The notes: generated by a model not told the origin, from the sequence alone. DNA of 64,000 nt from Alopecurus myosuroides (GCA_028641055.1 CM054063.1:177760756-177824755); one strand, 5' to 3'; shown: positions 1-10,298, numbered from the stretch's first letter. Program-made: numbers and translations.

Positions 1-469
1 AGGTAAGAAGGAAATTAAGACATGAAAGTTGCGGGCCGGCTAAGTATAGGCCGGACAACATTGAGTTATGAAAAGTTACGGGAGATCCGGGTGTAAGCAT
101 GCAGAGCAAAGTTTGAAAGTTTCCGGGTATCAGGCATTGTGGTGAAATTTATGGGGTCTAAATGATGAAGGAGCCTCCTGGATACAATGGACGGCGGCTT
201 AAGTTCCAGACGTGAATAAAAGTAACTGAAAAGGAATGGTCTAGCCGGGTGATTGATGCGAAGGCGGAAAATTTGGGTGGTTCGAGCCTAGATTGGAAGT
301 TTTATTTTTGGATTTGTGGCAAGAATAATGATTGTGGGTAGTAGGGGAGCGGATTGGAGCATGCGCTTTGTCCTTTGTGCGAGCTAGAAGAGTTTATGGG
401 TATTCTAATTCGGCCTAGTCAAGAAATCCGAGGCGGGCCGATCTGGATCTAATCTGAGGAAAAAATCAA

Positions 470-800
470 AGGTTGCGAGGGCAAATTGATAGGCGCAAAA
501 GATTTACCGGAGGAGATCTGAGGGAAGCCTTGCGGAGGCAGATGGCGCAGGCTTGGTGTCCCTTCGCGGTTCTTGGTGGGCCGGATGAGGATTCGCCGGC
601 GGATCTTGGCGGCGGCGCGGGGCGAATGGTGGCGGAACGTAATCTCCGGGCGATGGGTTCCGGTGACGAGCGCGGGATTTCCGTGGTGGCGCTCAGGGAG
701 AAGGAGAGCTCAGAGGGAGAAAGGAATGGAATGGAGGAAATGAGCCGTTAGGGTTCGGGTCACTCCTAAGGGGCTTTTTTTTAGTGCAAATGGATAAGCT
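470..800 (-). promoter_or_regulatory. Antisense-gene leader exon/promoter region of element F (by homology to A)
   Basis: On the minus strand this block corresponds to 57460-57730 of element A, where a TATA-like box, a leader exon and a GT donor can be seen. The donor context (minus CTCCTCCGGTAAAT) is conserved close to position 516. An ATG-started frame here (minus) is not expected to be coding in the spliced product, by analogy with A. The exact start site cannot be given. Confidence 0.4.
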
Positions 801-1167
801 CGGTTTGGTGAGTGGAAGCCGAGAGTTGTGGGGGTAAACGGATATTTATTTAAAGTTTCTGCGAGATGTGCGCCAAGTATTGAGCAAAGCATCCGGATAA
901 AAGGAAGAAGGGGATTCGTCCCGTGATGACGGGGTTGGTTATCGAGCATAGGATCTTGGTATTATTATTATGGTTTGGACCCAGAAGTTTGAACCAAGGT
1001 GTTTGGAGGGAAAGCTGGGGTTGTTACATGGCCGCCAAGGAGCAAGGCCTAGCTGAATATCAAAACATCTTAACCCGATCTTCATATACCCGTATGATCG
1101 ATATCTTTGCAGGGAATAGCAAGCGCTTCAAGGAGATCCGTGAAGCCCAGGCTATTCTGGGGACTAC

Positions 1168-1645
1168 TGACAGGGGGATGCTAACCCGGTAGGCCAAGCT
1201 CCAAGGAGTAACCCGGCTCAAGGGATGATGTGTAGGATCCGGCTAAGGATAGGGAAACTTGTGAAGGCCCAAGCTTGTAGGCCCAATGACCCGGATTGTG
1301 GGTTACTGTAAAGGCAAGTTAGGGTTAGTGCGCCGTGTCCGGGTAGGATTCAGGATACGCCTTGTAGAACAAGCCAGGGGGTACGGGTGCTTTATAAACC
1401 GACCCCCGGATGTAGTTTAGACAGAGATCTAAGAACCCTAGCAATATCGCGTGATATCGAGTATCCAGTGTAAACCCTAATCGAATTATCGTATCGAGAA
1501 TAGAGATCCGGCGACTTCGATTGCCGGCTATCAGATCAAGTTGTACCATGTCTTCCCTTGAGCTAAACCCTCTCCCAAACGCCTGTGTCGACTTGCCCCA
1601 AGATCAGTTACCCCTGGTAACATCTGCCGTGATTATCCCACGACA
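1168..1645 (+). repeat. 3' LTR of element F
   Basis: It begins TGACAGGGGG after a polypurine-like 'ctggggactac' and ends CCCACGACA, so it has TG...CA ends. It is 478 bp, against 454 bp for the LTRs of A, to which it aligns throughout with many substitutions. A TATA-like 'ctttataaac' lies near 1390. The last ~98 bp (from the ATG at 1548) are much better conserved with A than the rest and stay open as a reading frame to the end of the LTR. Confidence 0.85.
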
Positions 1646-4294
1646 GCGCTCGCGCTCGATCCTTCGCCAGCGCCAGCAGAACTGCCAGGAGCGCCAAGTG
1701 TAAGCTGCGCGCTCTTAACAGCAGGCTTCATGGTTGATTTGGGCGGTGGCATCAGTGCAGTGTCCTGCGCAGCATGGCGCGGCGGGTTCCGGCGAGTTGG
1801 GGCGTCAGGCTGAACGACCTTCTTGCCGGTAGCATCCGTCTGAGAAGCATGCTTCTTGGTACCTTGCTTGGAAGGAGGGCTCGGCGCGGTCTTCTGCGTG
1901 CTTTGCTTTGCGGGAGGGCTCGGTGCAGTCTTGGTTTTCTTCTGTGGTCGTGGAGGGCTCGGTGCAGTAGGTGGAGTAACCTGCTGAGTAGGCGGCACAG
2001 GGGGCCGGCTACCCAGCGCAGCGTCCAGACGCGCTTGGCCCTGCAGGTTTTGCTCCACCACAGTATCCTCAGCCCGCTGCTCGGCAACGGGATTCGGGCG
2101 TACATCTTCTGCTTCTTCTACCCGCGGTTGGGCCGCAGGGGTCGTCTTGAACCGCAGCTTCGTCTTGCGGCTGCTCCAGGTTCTCGTCCTGCCGCTCAAG
2201 GGCGGCATGATCTTGGTGCTCAGTTTCTTGATTGGTATTCTCCCCAGCGGAGGCAGCTGGGGGAGAAGAGGGCGTCTCATCGTGAGCACCATCCTGCGCG
2301 CTCTGATCCGCGCGGGCCTGCTTCTCCTAGTCCATGTTTTGGGCACCAGCGCCCATGTCCTCAGCGCTGGCGTCTTCTTCTTCTGCCTTCACGGGAGAGG
2401 GCGCACGCGTCCTATTCCGTGCTGCTGGCTCGTCCTCTTCCTCGGAGAGGTCAATGAGATTCTCGAGGTCGATGGCAGGTTTTCTCTTGGAGGTGGTGGG
2501 AGCCGCAGCAGCATCGGCATCCAGAGGATCACTAAAACAGAAGGGGAGTTCGGAAACAAAGAGGAAGGGAAGAGAACACCGAGAAGCGGGAGTAGAATGC
2601 AACTCAGATGAAAGTTACTTACCCCTTGCGGGTGGCGAGTTGCCTTTTGGCGATGGCAACCTTCTTCTTCTTCTCGGCCTTCTTGGTTTTCTTGGCGGCA
2701 GGCTCCTGGACACCGCTACCCGTCCTCTTCCGAGTAGTAGGAGCAGCTACAGAGATAGGATCGACGTCGAGGGCATCCTCGTCTTCCTCGTCCACCTCAG
2801 GATCATCTGCAGAATAGAAGGGAAAAAAGAGTTGAGAAACGGAAAGGGAGGTTGGGTTGCGCTACTCGCAAGAAGAGACGTGAATTTAGTCACCTTCTTC
2901 GTCCTCGGACCAATCCCGAATGGACGCGTCAACGTGATGCTTACCCGGCTGTTCGATGTGAGGGATACAGAGGGTGTCCTGGGTATCGTAGGCAGTCTCA
3001 TCGTCCTCTTCTCGGTCACTGCTCCAGTTGGCCTCAAAGAGCTCCTCATCTTCAACAGCTTGGCGATCGATATGCTGGAAAGACAAGCAAGTGGTGCAAA
3101 TCAATTGAGTACAAGGCTGAGGGGTTCTACCCGGTACAGGATACAAACACAAAGCATATAAATCTAGAAAATCCTATTCAGAGTAGCATGCGAACACAAA
3201 GCATATCAGGCTAAGGTTCTCTACTCGACTGGGCGTGCAAACACAAAGCACATAAAGCCAACTAAGATGCTCGGGGTGTGCTACTCAACATGGCGTGCAA
3301 ACACAAAGCACTTAAGGCCTACATGATATTTGAGATGTTCTACTCGGTATCAAGGTACAGAGACAGAAAAGAGAGAGCTAACCTGTTCGATGCGCTTAGT
3401 ACGGTTGTATGGCACAAAGCCGTATTGCCAGGTGTCGGTGAGGCTGGTCTTCATGATGGATCTCGCCCAGACGGCGACATCGGCGGTGCTAAGCTCGAAG
3501 GTGGTGGTCCTCGTGCAATCTCGGCTGCCTCCCATGTGGCACATCTTGTGGGAGCGGCGTTGAAGCGGGAGCACTCGGCGTGAGATCCAACACGCGATGG
3601 GATCATCGCGTTTGAATCCCAACTCCGTCAGCTCGGCGAGGCGCTTCTCGATCTGAAGGATTTCGTCATGATTGTTCGGCTTGTATCCCCAATTCTGCTG
3701 GGTTGGCGGCGTATTCGTCCACTTGGGGAGATTTATCCGGTCCGTGATTGGCGCTCCTTCTTCAGCAGGAACGTTCTTAACGTAAAGGAAGGAGCGCTGC
3801 CACTTACGTACCGTGTCGAGCCCCTTGACGCGCGGGTGGCTGCCGGCGGTGCGCTGCAGCATCATCGCGCTTCCCGTCTTCGTCATGGCGCGGGAGCTCT
3901 CCGTGCTTCCGGGCTTGGGGACGCTTTGCTTCCGGAAGAAGAAGTACCGCGCCCAGGTATGAACAGTCGGGCGCACGCCCAGGAACGCCTCGCAGACCAC
4001 GGCGTGGAAGGCGAGCATCACCATGGCATTGGGAGGCAGGTGATGCGGCTGTAGACCGAAGTGATTGACAAACACCCTGAAGAAGTCCGACGCCGGAAGG
4101 CCAAATCCCCACTTGAAGTGCGCGAGGAAGACGACGAACTCGCCCTCCTGCGGCGCGGGGATGGTTTCGCCGTCTGGCTGCCGGCACTGCACGCCGGGAG
4201 GGACGCGGCGGGTATTAACCAACCACCGGCAATCTTCCGCCGTGACGTCAGATCCCTCCCATCCGGCGCGAGCGTTGTCATCTCCGCGGGCCAT
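1646..4294 (-). pseudogene. Antisense gene of element E: Transposase_28-like protein, 4 exons seen, truncated by F
   Basis: Four exons join in phase with GT-AG introns: 4294-3383, 3074-2894, 2806-2623 and 2531 leftward. Exon 1 (304 codons) carries the domain typical of plant 'putative gypsy type transposon' proteins, with the hallmark sequence around a 'GFGLPASDFFR' stretch, 'HLPPNAM' and 'CEAFLGVRP'. Exon 2 is acidic. Exon 3 is acidic, then Lys-rich and NLS-like (KKTKKAEKKKK). Exon 4 is acidic and runs to a TAG at 2327-2329. Beyond it a Pro/Lys-rich frame (PPTAPSPPRPQKKTK and similar) continues in the same and then another frame, with a frameshift near 2140-2200. That suggests the TAG is a nonsense mutation, but it could be the true end. 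The function is unknown; the family name is historical and no transposase activity should be assumed. Confidence 0.65.
3142..3316. repeat. Four-copy short repeat in intron 1 of the E antisense gene
   Basis: The motif AAACACAAAGCA(T/C)(A/T)TA recurs at about 3142, 3190, 3236 and 3297, with spacings of 48, 46 and 61 bp. Each copy follows a 'ctactc' or 'tagcatgcg' context. All copies lie between the splice sites at 3382 and 3075. Confidence 0.75.
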
Positions 4295-4485
4295 GGAGAT
4301 GAGATGGATTGGTGGAAGATTTGTGGAAGAGATGGGTGGAGAAAGTGATCTCTGTCTTTCCGGCGTCGCACGGGGCAGCGGCACGGCAAGGATGCGCGAC
4401 GGCGGAGTGCTCTGCGGCGGAGGAGAGATGAAGGGGCAGGAGGCGAGAAGTGAGCAGGAAAGAGAAAAGGAGGGCATCGAGGGGG

Positions 4486-4492
4486 TATTTAT
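4486..4492 (-). promoter_or_regulatory. TATA-like box of the E antisense gene
   Basis: On the minus strand the sequence GGGATAAATACCCCC lies about 195 bp upstream of the ATG at 4294 and within a GC-rich context. The antisense genes of A and D have equivalents at 57718-57725 and 32448-32453. It is a predicted element only; no transcript data are available here. Confidence 0.5.
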
Positions 4493-5010
4493 CCCTCCCC
4501 TCGAGTTGCCGTTACAGGCGGAGTTAGTGGGATCAGTTGTGCACCGAGATCGTGCGGCGTGGGCTGCGCGCCGGTTAGAAACGCACACAGCGCATATTGC
4601 GCGCGTAACGGGCGCAGTTAATCCCACGTCGTGATCGTGGGCTAATGAGTGCGGTTGAAGAGACTTAACGGGCCGGTGGGCCCTGGCCGCAGTTATGGGC
4701 GCGTGGCCTGCCATATCCCAGGCACCGAGGCGTCGGAGTGACAGGGGTGCGACACGTGCCCCGTTGCGACACGCAGAGGTGGATTCGCACCGTTTGAGGC
4801 GGGATTGCGTTTTCAAAGATTTCACTAAGTCTTCTTACTCGGCATCAGAGAAGAGAAATGGTGCTACTCGGAGAAGAAGAGATTCAAGCCAAGGATAAGG
4901 GCTACTCAGAGGTGCTACTCGGCATCTTACGGTTCGAAGACAAGATTTGTTTTTAAGCTGGAAGGGCCCAGTGAACAAGTTCGCAGGACTCTACCAGCTT
5001 CGGGGACTAA

Positions 5011-5883
5011 TGTCGGGGGGTTACCCCCGAGTAGGGGTAAGGCAGGTGCTAAAGGCAAGACCAGAAGAGCAGTTGTGACCAAGTTGGCTGGCTACCCGGT
5101 ACTCGCTACCCGGTGGACAGCTATTCGGCCGTACCAACCAGTGACCAGGAGGAAGAATCAAGGAAGTTGTATTCTTCCGAGTAGAGGAAGTTGTTCGGGT
5201 AGAGGAAATGGATTCTTACTCGGACCAGAAGTCAATGGAGCCGTTCTGACACAGGATCCCGCGTATCCTGTGTCAGTACAGCGTGCGGTTCAACTTACGG
5301 AGTACGTGACTATCCACACCACGGCGTGGCTACAGTGATGTAGGCGCCTGTCTAATCCTGTCACTGACAGAGGGGACAGGACAAGGCTAGGGGCCTACCC
5401 TATCTCACTGACAAGGGTGGATAGGTCCCATCTCCGAACGGCGCAACGACTTACGGGGCGAGTGTCAGCGACAACCCGGAGGCGTGCGCGGTTCTGCAGG
5501 GCTCCTGTCACATCTCGCTGTACCTTATACTTGTTTTCTTTTCGGCTGGGCACCAGTATATAAGGTGCCCTGCCTCCTCCTGTGAGAGGGTCGGGTCACT
5601 TATTCAGAACACTAGAGGCAACATATAGAGAGAAGATTGGCTACTCGGCTGGAGGCCTGATTGTACTGTGGCTACTCGGTAACACACATATAAAGAGAGA
5701 GGCAGGAGTAGGGGTGTTACCTCCACACGAGGGCCCTGAACCTGGGTAAGATCTTGGTGTTTGCGTTGTTTGTGATCTATCCCACGCGGCTACTCGCCGT
5801 GTGATCCCTCCCCGAGCACCTCCAGCGTCCATCGGCCCCAACTTTAGCCATCCCATGGCATCTGCCGTGATACCACCACGACA
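5011..5883 (+). repeat. 3' LTR of element E (873 bp)
   Basis: It starts TGTCGGGGGGTTACCCCC and ends CCACCACGACA. A TATA box (agtatataaggtgcc) lies near 5554. It contains a perfect 12-bp inverted repeat at 5246-5257/5265-5276. The final ~25 bp (catctgccgtgat...cacgaca) closely match the ends of the LTRs of A and F, although the rest of the LTR is different. Confidence 0.85.
5246..5276. repeat. Perfect 12-bp hairpin in the E LTR
   Basis: CTGACACAGGAT, a 7-base loop (cccgcgt), then ATCCTGTGTCAG. The arms are perfect complements. It lies about 280 bp upstream of the TATA box of the LTR, in what would be U3. Confidence 0.8.
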
Positions 5884-6207
5884 AAACTCATATGCAAACT
5901 GAGGTAGAACACAGGAAGTGAGTACAGCTGTAACGCGAGCATCGTCATTGCACCACTTAGTATAAACAGCCAGAGCATCCCGATAAGTGAAAACAACATC
6001 AGTGTAAGCCAATACCTGCTGATCATAAGCAACCAAAGCAGCATCATCAGCAGTCTTGGCTGCATCTTTATCAACCTGAGAAGCATCAACAGTCAGAACC
6101 GGTAGCATCGGTGGAACGGGAGCCACAGGTTCAACGGGGCATAGCGGACAGTGGACCTCACCAGAGAGGACACTCCAGAGGATAAGCCCACGCGCATGAA
6201 CACACAT
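5884..6207 (-). pseudogene. Copia-type gag N-terminal fragment
   Basis: From the ATG at 6207 the minus frame has a Pro/Val-rich start, then a stretch (DKDAAKTADDAALVAYDQ, followed by AYTDVVFTYRDALAVYTKW and NDDARVTAVL) that looks like the N-terminal part of copia gag polyproteins. The frame runs into the LTR of E at 5883. The family call is from general resemblance and is tentative. Confidence 0.4.
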
Positions 6208-6594
6208 AAAGCCATCAAACTAAAAAAAATTAATTGGTGCCATCAAAAATCACCGCGCATTCTGCCTTTTTTATGATTTTTTTTTACTAAAATAGGGTCA
6301 ACACGCACGGACTCGATATGGATCGAGCCGCACGCAGGAGGTCGCGATGGCCTGCCCCAGGCAGACATGCCGGTCCCAGGAGACGGCTGGGGCAGTGGGC
6401 AGCCGGGCACTGGCGGCTGGAGCGACGAGGGCGGCCCGAGAGGTGGTCCGCCAGAGTTGCGGCCGGAGCGGCGGGCCGCCGGAGTAGGCAACGGGCGGCC
6501 GGAGCTGCTGCAGACATAGCAAACGGCAGTGCGGCCACGGACGAGGCCGGGACGGCGGAGGCGGCCCGGAGGCCGGCTGGCCGGAGGTTCGGAG

Positions 6595-6595
6595 A

Positions 6596-6629
<34 letters not shown>

Positions 6630-6630
6630 C
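6595..6630. repeat. (GA)n microsatellite
   Basis: A run of 'ga' repeats with one 'gtga' interruption, about 36 bp, in a GC-rich leader-like region. Open frames on both strands here are low-complexity and are not called as genes. Confidence 0.9.
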
Positions 6631-6770
6631 GCAGCAACGAAGACGACATCGACCAGAGCTTGAGGAGAAGAGAAATGAGAAGAGCTAGCTGGCCAGGAGA
6701 TCTAGCGACGGCGGCGGGGATGGAGAAGCCACAACACGGAGTTGTTGTGTGCGTGCGAGAGGAGCTACCA

Positions 6771-6903
6771 TGTTGTGGAATTGGGAAAATGGCAACCGAC
6801 ATTCACAGGGGGCCAAAGGCCAATACATGTACAAGTGTGGTAAAGTGCAGGAAACCCCTTATACAATGGGGATAAATAGAAAAGGGACTATACATCTCTA
6901 ACA
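6771..6903 (-). repeat. Candidate short copia LTR
   Basis: 133 bp with TG...CA ends on either strand. Minus-strand reading starts TGTTAGAGATGTATAG and ends CCAATTCCACAACA. No second copy is in the window and no target duplication can be verified, so this could be wrong at either end. Confidence 0.4.
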
Positions 6904-7079
6904 GAATCATAGAACATGTAGCAATCAAAGACAACCAAAAGTATGATCTCCTCCATCCGAATCAATTGCCCATGATGAATCAAACAACACCGCCATTACA
7001 TCTCCTCCATCGCGTCCACCACTAGCCTAAGCCATCCTCTAACACAAGATCTCTCCCTACAAATCTCCCAATAGGCCCA

Positions 7080-7740
7080 CCTTTCTGTTCATTCCATTTG
7101 GGTCCATCATCATGATATTGTTTTCCTCGACAATCATCTCTTATCTCAACTTGTTCTCCTCGAGAAGGTGTCAATGCTCCTCGAAGTCCTCCTTACGCTT
7201 CTCCTCGGCTTCTCTAATTTGTTGTCACCTTGTCATCTTATCTTGTTGCTTCTTCTCGGTCAACTCTTTCTTCAATTGCAAAGTTTGAGCCACGATTTCC
7301 TTCTTTGACTTCAGACATGCATCCATCTTATCCCTCATGTTCTCGTCTTCGGATTTTCTTTGAATTTTGCCGCCGAATTGGTATCGGAGGGGGCAGCTCG
7401 TACCCTTTCCCCGGTGGAGGAGGAGGAAGCCCGGAGGACGCGGTTGTGCGTTGCCAACCCCGTGAAAATGCACTTTCCATGCCGCTTGCGCTTGGTCGCG
7501 GCGGCGGGAGACGCGGACGAGATGAGAGGCGTGGGAGGGATCCATTGCGTCCGCGGGACCGCATAACCAAAAAGCACGTAATGATAGTCCGTGTAGGTGC
7601 TTAGGTGGAAGGGGGAGGGGTTGGACATAGCGGCAGCGGCGTGATTGGCGCGACGACGCGGAAGCGGGAAACCAAGAGCCATAAATGTTCCTCCTGCCAA
7701 GCTCTTTTTCTGGTTTCCTAAAAAAAAACTGTGACACTGG
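7080..7740 (-). pseudogene. NAM-associated-domain protein relic
   Basis: The minus strand encodes a Lys/Glu-rich helical segment (MRDKMDACLKSKKEIVAQTL, then KKELTEKKQQDKM) followed, after a TGA at 7225-7227, by REAEEKRKEDFEEH and later ENNIMMMDPNGMN. That order is typical of the C-terminal NAM-associated domain of plant nuclear proteins, many of them of transposon-associated origin. There are at least three in-frame stops, including the TGA at 7225. The N-terminal half is spread over two frames. No neighbouring exon could be identified, so this is a decayed fragment. Confidence 0.55.
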
Positions 7741-7744
7741 GCCT

Positions 7745-8306
7745 TTTGTGGTATCTTTGTGTTCAGTTCACATGGTTTTCGTAAGTTCTCATATTCGTGC
7801 ATAATTCATTGGACCTTGATTGTCCTCTTCCACAAAAGGAAGAATACTATCTTGATTCTCGCCATCTCCTAAAGACGAGCCCCACGATCTTACAACTATT
7901 CAAACATTATTGACAAGGTAATGGCAAAAACATTTGTAAAATTTATGGTTAGATTATGTTTGATAATTTATTAGAAAAATTTATCTCATTTTGTGTAGTG
8001 AATTTATGGAGTATGTTGGATGTACTTGAAGATACATATACGAGGCTACTTTGGAACACATACGATACTCAATCCCAAATTTAAGTTTTTTATATTATAT
8101 AGTTCATAACTAAATGTTATGTATGATATGGTTGATATAAAACATATTATACATGGTGAATTTATTTCAAATATATTATTTGTGCTCGCCTACATATAGA
8201 CAAAATTATATGTGCTATAGTTGATAATTTTTTAATGTGCTAAAATTGATAAGAAAATAGATTTATGTATTCTGGTAGAAAAAAAAGATTTTATGATGCT
8301 TAGATT
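7745..8306. other. AT-rich spacer, nothing recognised
   Basis: No long frame, no terminal repeat and no motif I can assign. The composition is AT-rich, with several poly-A/T tracts. Confidence 0.6.
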
Positions 8307-8311
8307 AATGG

Positions 8312-8395
8312 TGTCAAGCTTCATGCATTAACCAACGCAGCCAAAACTCCAAACTGATGGAAAGGGCTAGTACAATCCACATATAAAATTCAACA
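8312..8395 (-). repeat. TRIM 3' LTR (84 bp)
   Basis: It shares the block 'ctagtacaatccacatata' and the 'gcagccaaaa' region with the other LTR but differs at many sites. The two LTRs are diverged enough to make the insertion old. Confidence 0.85.
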
Positions 8396-8579
8396 CCCCC
8401 TCTCATGTGTGTTGTGAGGAGAGAAAGTCAACACGTAAAAACCGGAAGAGAGTGACGTGCGCGCGAGTCCGAGAGGTATGCCTCAAGAGGCACATATGTG
8501 GACAAAGAGGGGGCACCAGCAATTTTTCAATAAATTATGAAATACATGACTCAAATTCGAGACCTTGGCTCTGATACCA

Positions 8580-8665
8580 TGTCAAAACCTTTATGCAGTA
8601 GCCAATGCAGCCAAAAGTCAGAACTAATGAAAAGAGCTAGTACAATCCACATATACACATCAACA
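8580..8665 (-). repeat. TRIM 5' LTR (86 bp)
   Basis: It directly abuts the Met-tRNA primer-binding site at 8567-8579 and is flanked on the other side by AATGG. It aligns with the LTR at 8312-8395 along its whole length. Confidence 0.85.
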
Positions 8666-8670
8666 AATGG

Positions 8671-9075
8671 ATTCATCTTCTTACGATTATTATTTTATAA
8701 TAAATTATGAAAAAACCAATTATGTGTAGCCTTATTCAGTTGCCTCAATAGCCAGATGGTTTATCTTGTGGCTGGTAGTTTGCGGCCCACAAGGCTGGAT
8801 TTATGCCAATCTATAGGAAGAAGGATTCTATGTGCATATTGATTATCTGTCTATGCTAATTAAATATTTATTTTATCTTTAACTTAAAATACCATAAATC
8901 TGATCTACCCTAACATCGATGTTTCGTCGAGCTATGGCGTAAGCGACGAAGATTAGGAACCAGTTTGCCTTTTCCTTCCTCTAGCATGTCTTTCTTGAAG
9001 GATCCCTTCTAGAAGATTTCTTTCATGTTCGCTGGCCTTATATCTCTTAAGAGATCTAACCGTAGGGCTATTCAA
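8671..9075. other. Spacer, nothing recognised
   Basis: No coding frame or repeat could be assigned in this ~400-bp stretch, which separates the TRIM from the TIR element. Confidence 0.6.
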
Positions 9076-9168
9076 GCAATTTTTTTTTAAATAATACGTT
9101 TTTTATAATTAATTCGGAGAATAATACGCGGAAAAAATAAATTCCAAATCTAGAATCCAATCGGGTAC
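9076..9168 (+). repeat. Left terminal inverted repeat of G
   Basis: GCAA followed by nine T, then AAATAATACG, a Lys-rich-looking A/T segment, and finally CCAATCGGGTA. It is the inverted match of 10666-10758. Confidence 0.85.
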
Positions 9169-9321
9169 TAGACAGCCGATTGGAGCTAGTCGAACACCTG
9201 CCGCCCGATAGCCCCTAATCGGCCACGTGCCGCCCGATTACTGGGCGGAACACGTCACGGTGCCGCTGTCGGGCGGGCCGGCGGGCCCACGCCTGCAATC
9301 GGCTGCGCCCCAACCGATTAG
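9157..9321. repeat. Left subterminal CCGATT/AATCGG cluster of G
   Basis: Copies in both orientations at about 9157, 9175, 9204 (CCCGATA), 9216, 9233, 9295 and 9313. The cluster starts inside the TIR and continues into unique sequence, so it is not simply part of the inverted repeat. Confidence 0.75.
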
Positions 9322-9881
9322 TACCAGCATATGTGCCCGCGGCGCGGCCTCCTTCTTCCTCCTCCCTTCCTCTTGCTCTGTTCTTCCTTGCCCTCCCTCT
9401 TGAAGCTCTAACTCAAATTAATCCAGCCATTTGAACCGATTTGCTGCCCATTTTTCTCCATAAATCGGTTAGAGGGAAGGTAGGGAGAGTAATGCTGGCT
9501 TGATCTCCTGATTTGATAGCTTGTGGGGGTGGTTTTGATGGTGGATTGTGTGATGGTGGTGGCATGAGTTCATGGAATGGTGGTGGTGGTGGTGACGGTG
9601 GTGGAGTGCTAGCTGTTGCTGTGTCGGTGACTTCACGCGGTCTGTAGAAGCACGCTTCAAGGGTAAGAATCCGCCGACATTTCTTAGTTTTTGTTTGTTC
9701 GTATATAATTTTTTAGACGCGGGCAAATATTGTAATTGTTTGCGGTAGTGATGTGCGAATAATAGTTCGCTGACGAGCAATATGCACTTCACGTTCAGGT
9801 ATTAGATTTACGAGTTTACATCATGTTCAAATCGATTTTCCTCGTTCTAATAAATGTTACCCTATTTTTCTCAATGTGCAG

Positions 9882-10298
9882 CACTGGCCTGCCGACGCAG
9901 AATTTCTGAACAAAAAGATCGAGCACTACGGCTGGATGAGCATACTCTTTGGGCCATGTCCCCGAGGGTTTCCAGAAGACAACCGCCACGCTAATTGGAT
10001 CCTTAACACAATATCAAAGGGCAAGACTGGTGCCGCATCAAAGGGGAAGGGTGACAACGCATCAAAGAGGAACAATGGTGGCGCATCCAAAGGGAAGACT
10101 GCTGACACATCGAAGGGGAAGAGTGGTGGCGCATCCAAGACTGTTGATGATGACAACAGTGACGACGACTTTACGCCCAGAAGTGTGGCTAGGTTTAAGG
10201 CTATGTGTAAGCGTGCTGGTTCATCAAAAGCCGTAGCAGATGAAAACAGTGATGACGACTTCATGCCTCCAACACGAACACGTGGGAGAGCAAAGTGA
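9882..10298 (+). pseudogene. Captured gene fragment in G: Lys/Ser-rich tail, unknown family
   Basis: The segment starts after a good acceptor (ttttctcaatgtgcag). It encodes a short conserved-looking head (HWPADAEFLNKKIEHYGW) followed by imperfect SKGK repeats (about seven) and two acidic NSDDDF motifs, ending in a basic TRTRGRAK tail and a TGA. Possible upstream donor sites lie near 9662, so a multi-exon gene is likely. I do not recognise the family. It may be a captured host-gene 3' exon, as in Pack-MULEs. Confidence 0.4.

Larger units (their letters stand above)
1..1645 (+). mobile_element. Element F: 3' end of a Tat-like gypsy LTR retrotransposon, 5' part outside window
   Basis: The sequence up to 1167 aligns by eye with the last ~1.1 kb of the interior of element A (about 56975-58116): the stretch before the 3' LTR reads 'gcccaggctattctgggg' in both, and the antisense leader-exon donor is matched near 467-525. 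A 478-bp LTR follows. F belongs to the same family as A but to a diverged subfamily. It is inserted in the antisense gene of element E; the base run after its LTR (gcgct, 1646-1650) should be the right copy of the target duplication, but the left copy is outside the window. No coding exon of its own antisense gene is present; the start codon would lie just left of position 1. Confidence 0.8.
1646..5883 (+). mobile_element. Element E: 3' part of a Tat-like gypsy LTR retrotransposon with an antisense gene
   Basis: Orientation is set by the 3' LTR (5011-5883) preceded by the polypurine-like 'cttcggggactaa'. Left of the LTR is a minus-strand, intron-containing gene with the same architecture as those in A and D. 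The element is cut on its left by element F; gag-pol and the 5' LTR, if still present, are beyond the window. E is inserted in a copia-like gag reading frame; the right target-duplication copy would be aaact (5884-5888), the left copy is not visible. Confidence 0.8.
5884..6903 (-). mobile_element. Copia-like retrotransposon, 5' part (minus strand), interrupted by E
   Basis: Read on the minus strand there is a candidate short LTR (6903-6771), a ~560-bp leader and the start of a gag-like frame, broken by the insertion of E. The LTR call rests on TG...CA ends, a TATA-like 'ctatttatcccc' and resemblance to short grass copia LTRs. A clear Met-tRNA primer site is not present after the LTR; only TGGTA is there. 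The remainder of the element would be to the left of E, outside the window. Confidence 0.45.
8312..8665 (-). mobile_element. Complete TRIM (SMART-like miniature LTR retrotransposon)
   Basis: A 354-bp element with two short LTRs (8312-8395 and 8580-8665), TG...CA ends and a perfect 5-bp target duplication AATGG at 8307-8311 and 8666-8670. On the minus strand the 5' LTR (8665-8580) is followed directly by TGGTATCAGAGCC (8579-8567), the initiator-Met tRNA primer site. The polypurine run GAGAGGGGG lies just before the other LTR. The 184-bp interior has no coding capacity. Size and layout match the very small TRIMs described in grasses as SMART; that family assignment is from memory of the general layout. 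Confidence 0.88.

Noticed and set aside
1774..3161. Plus-strand frames opposite the E antisense gene
   Set aside because: Shadows: the minus strand has phased exons and recognisable composition, the plus frames do not.
6287..6875. Long overlapping frames on both strands
   Set aside because: Low-complexity, Arg/Ala-rich translations around a (GA)n repeat; most likely the leader of the copia-like element.
9469..9792. His-rich minus frame
   Set aside because: Product of a GGT-type repeat in element G; the plus strand has better splice-like signals.
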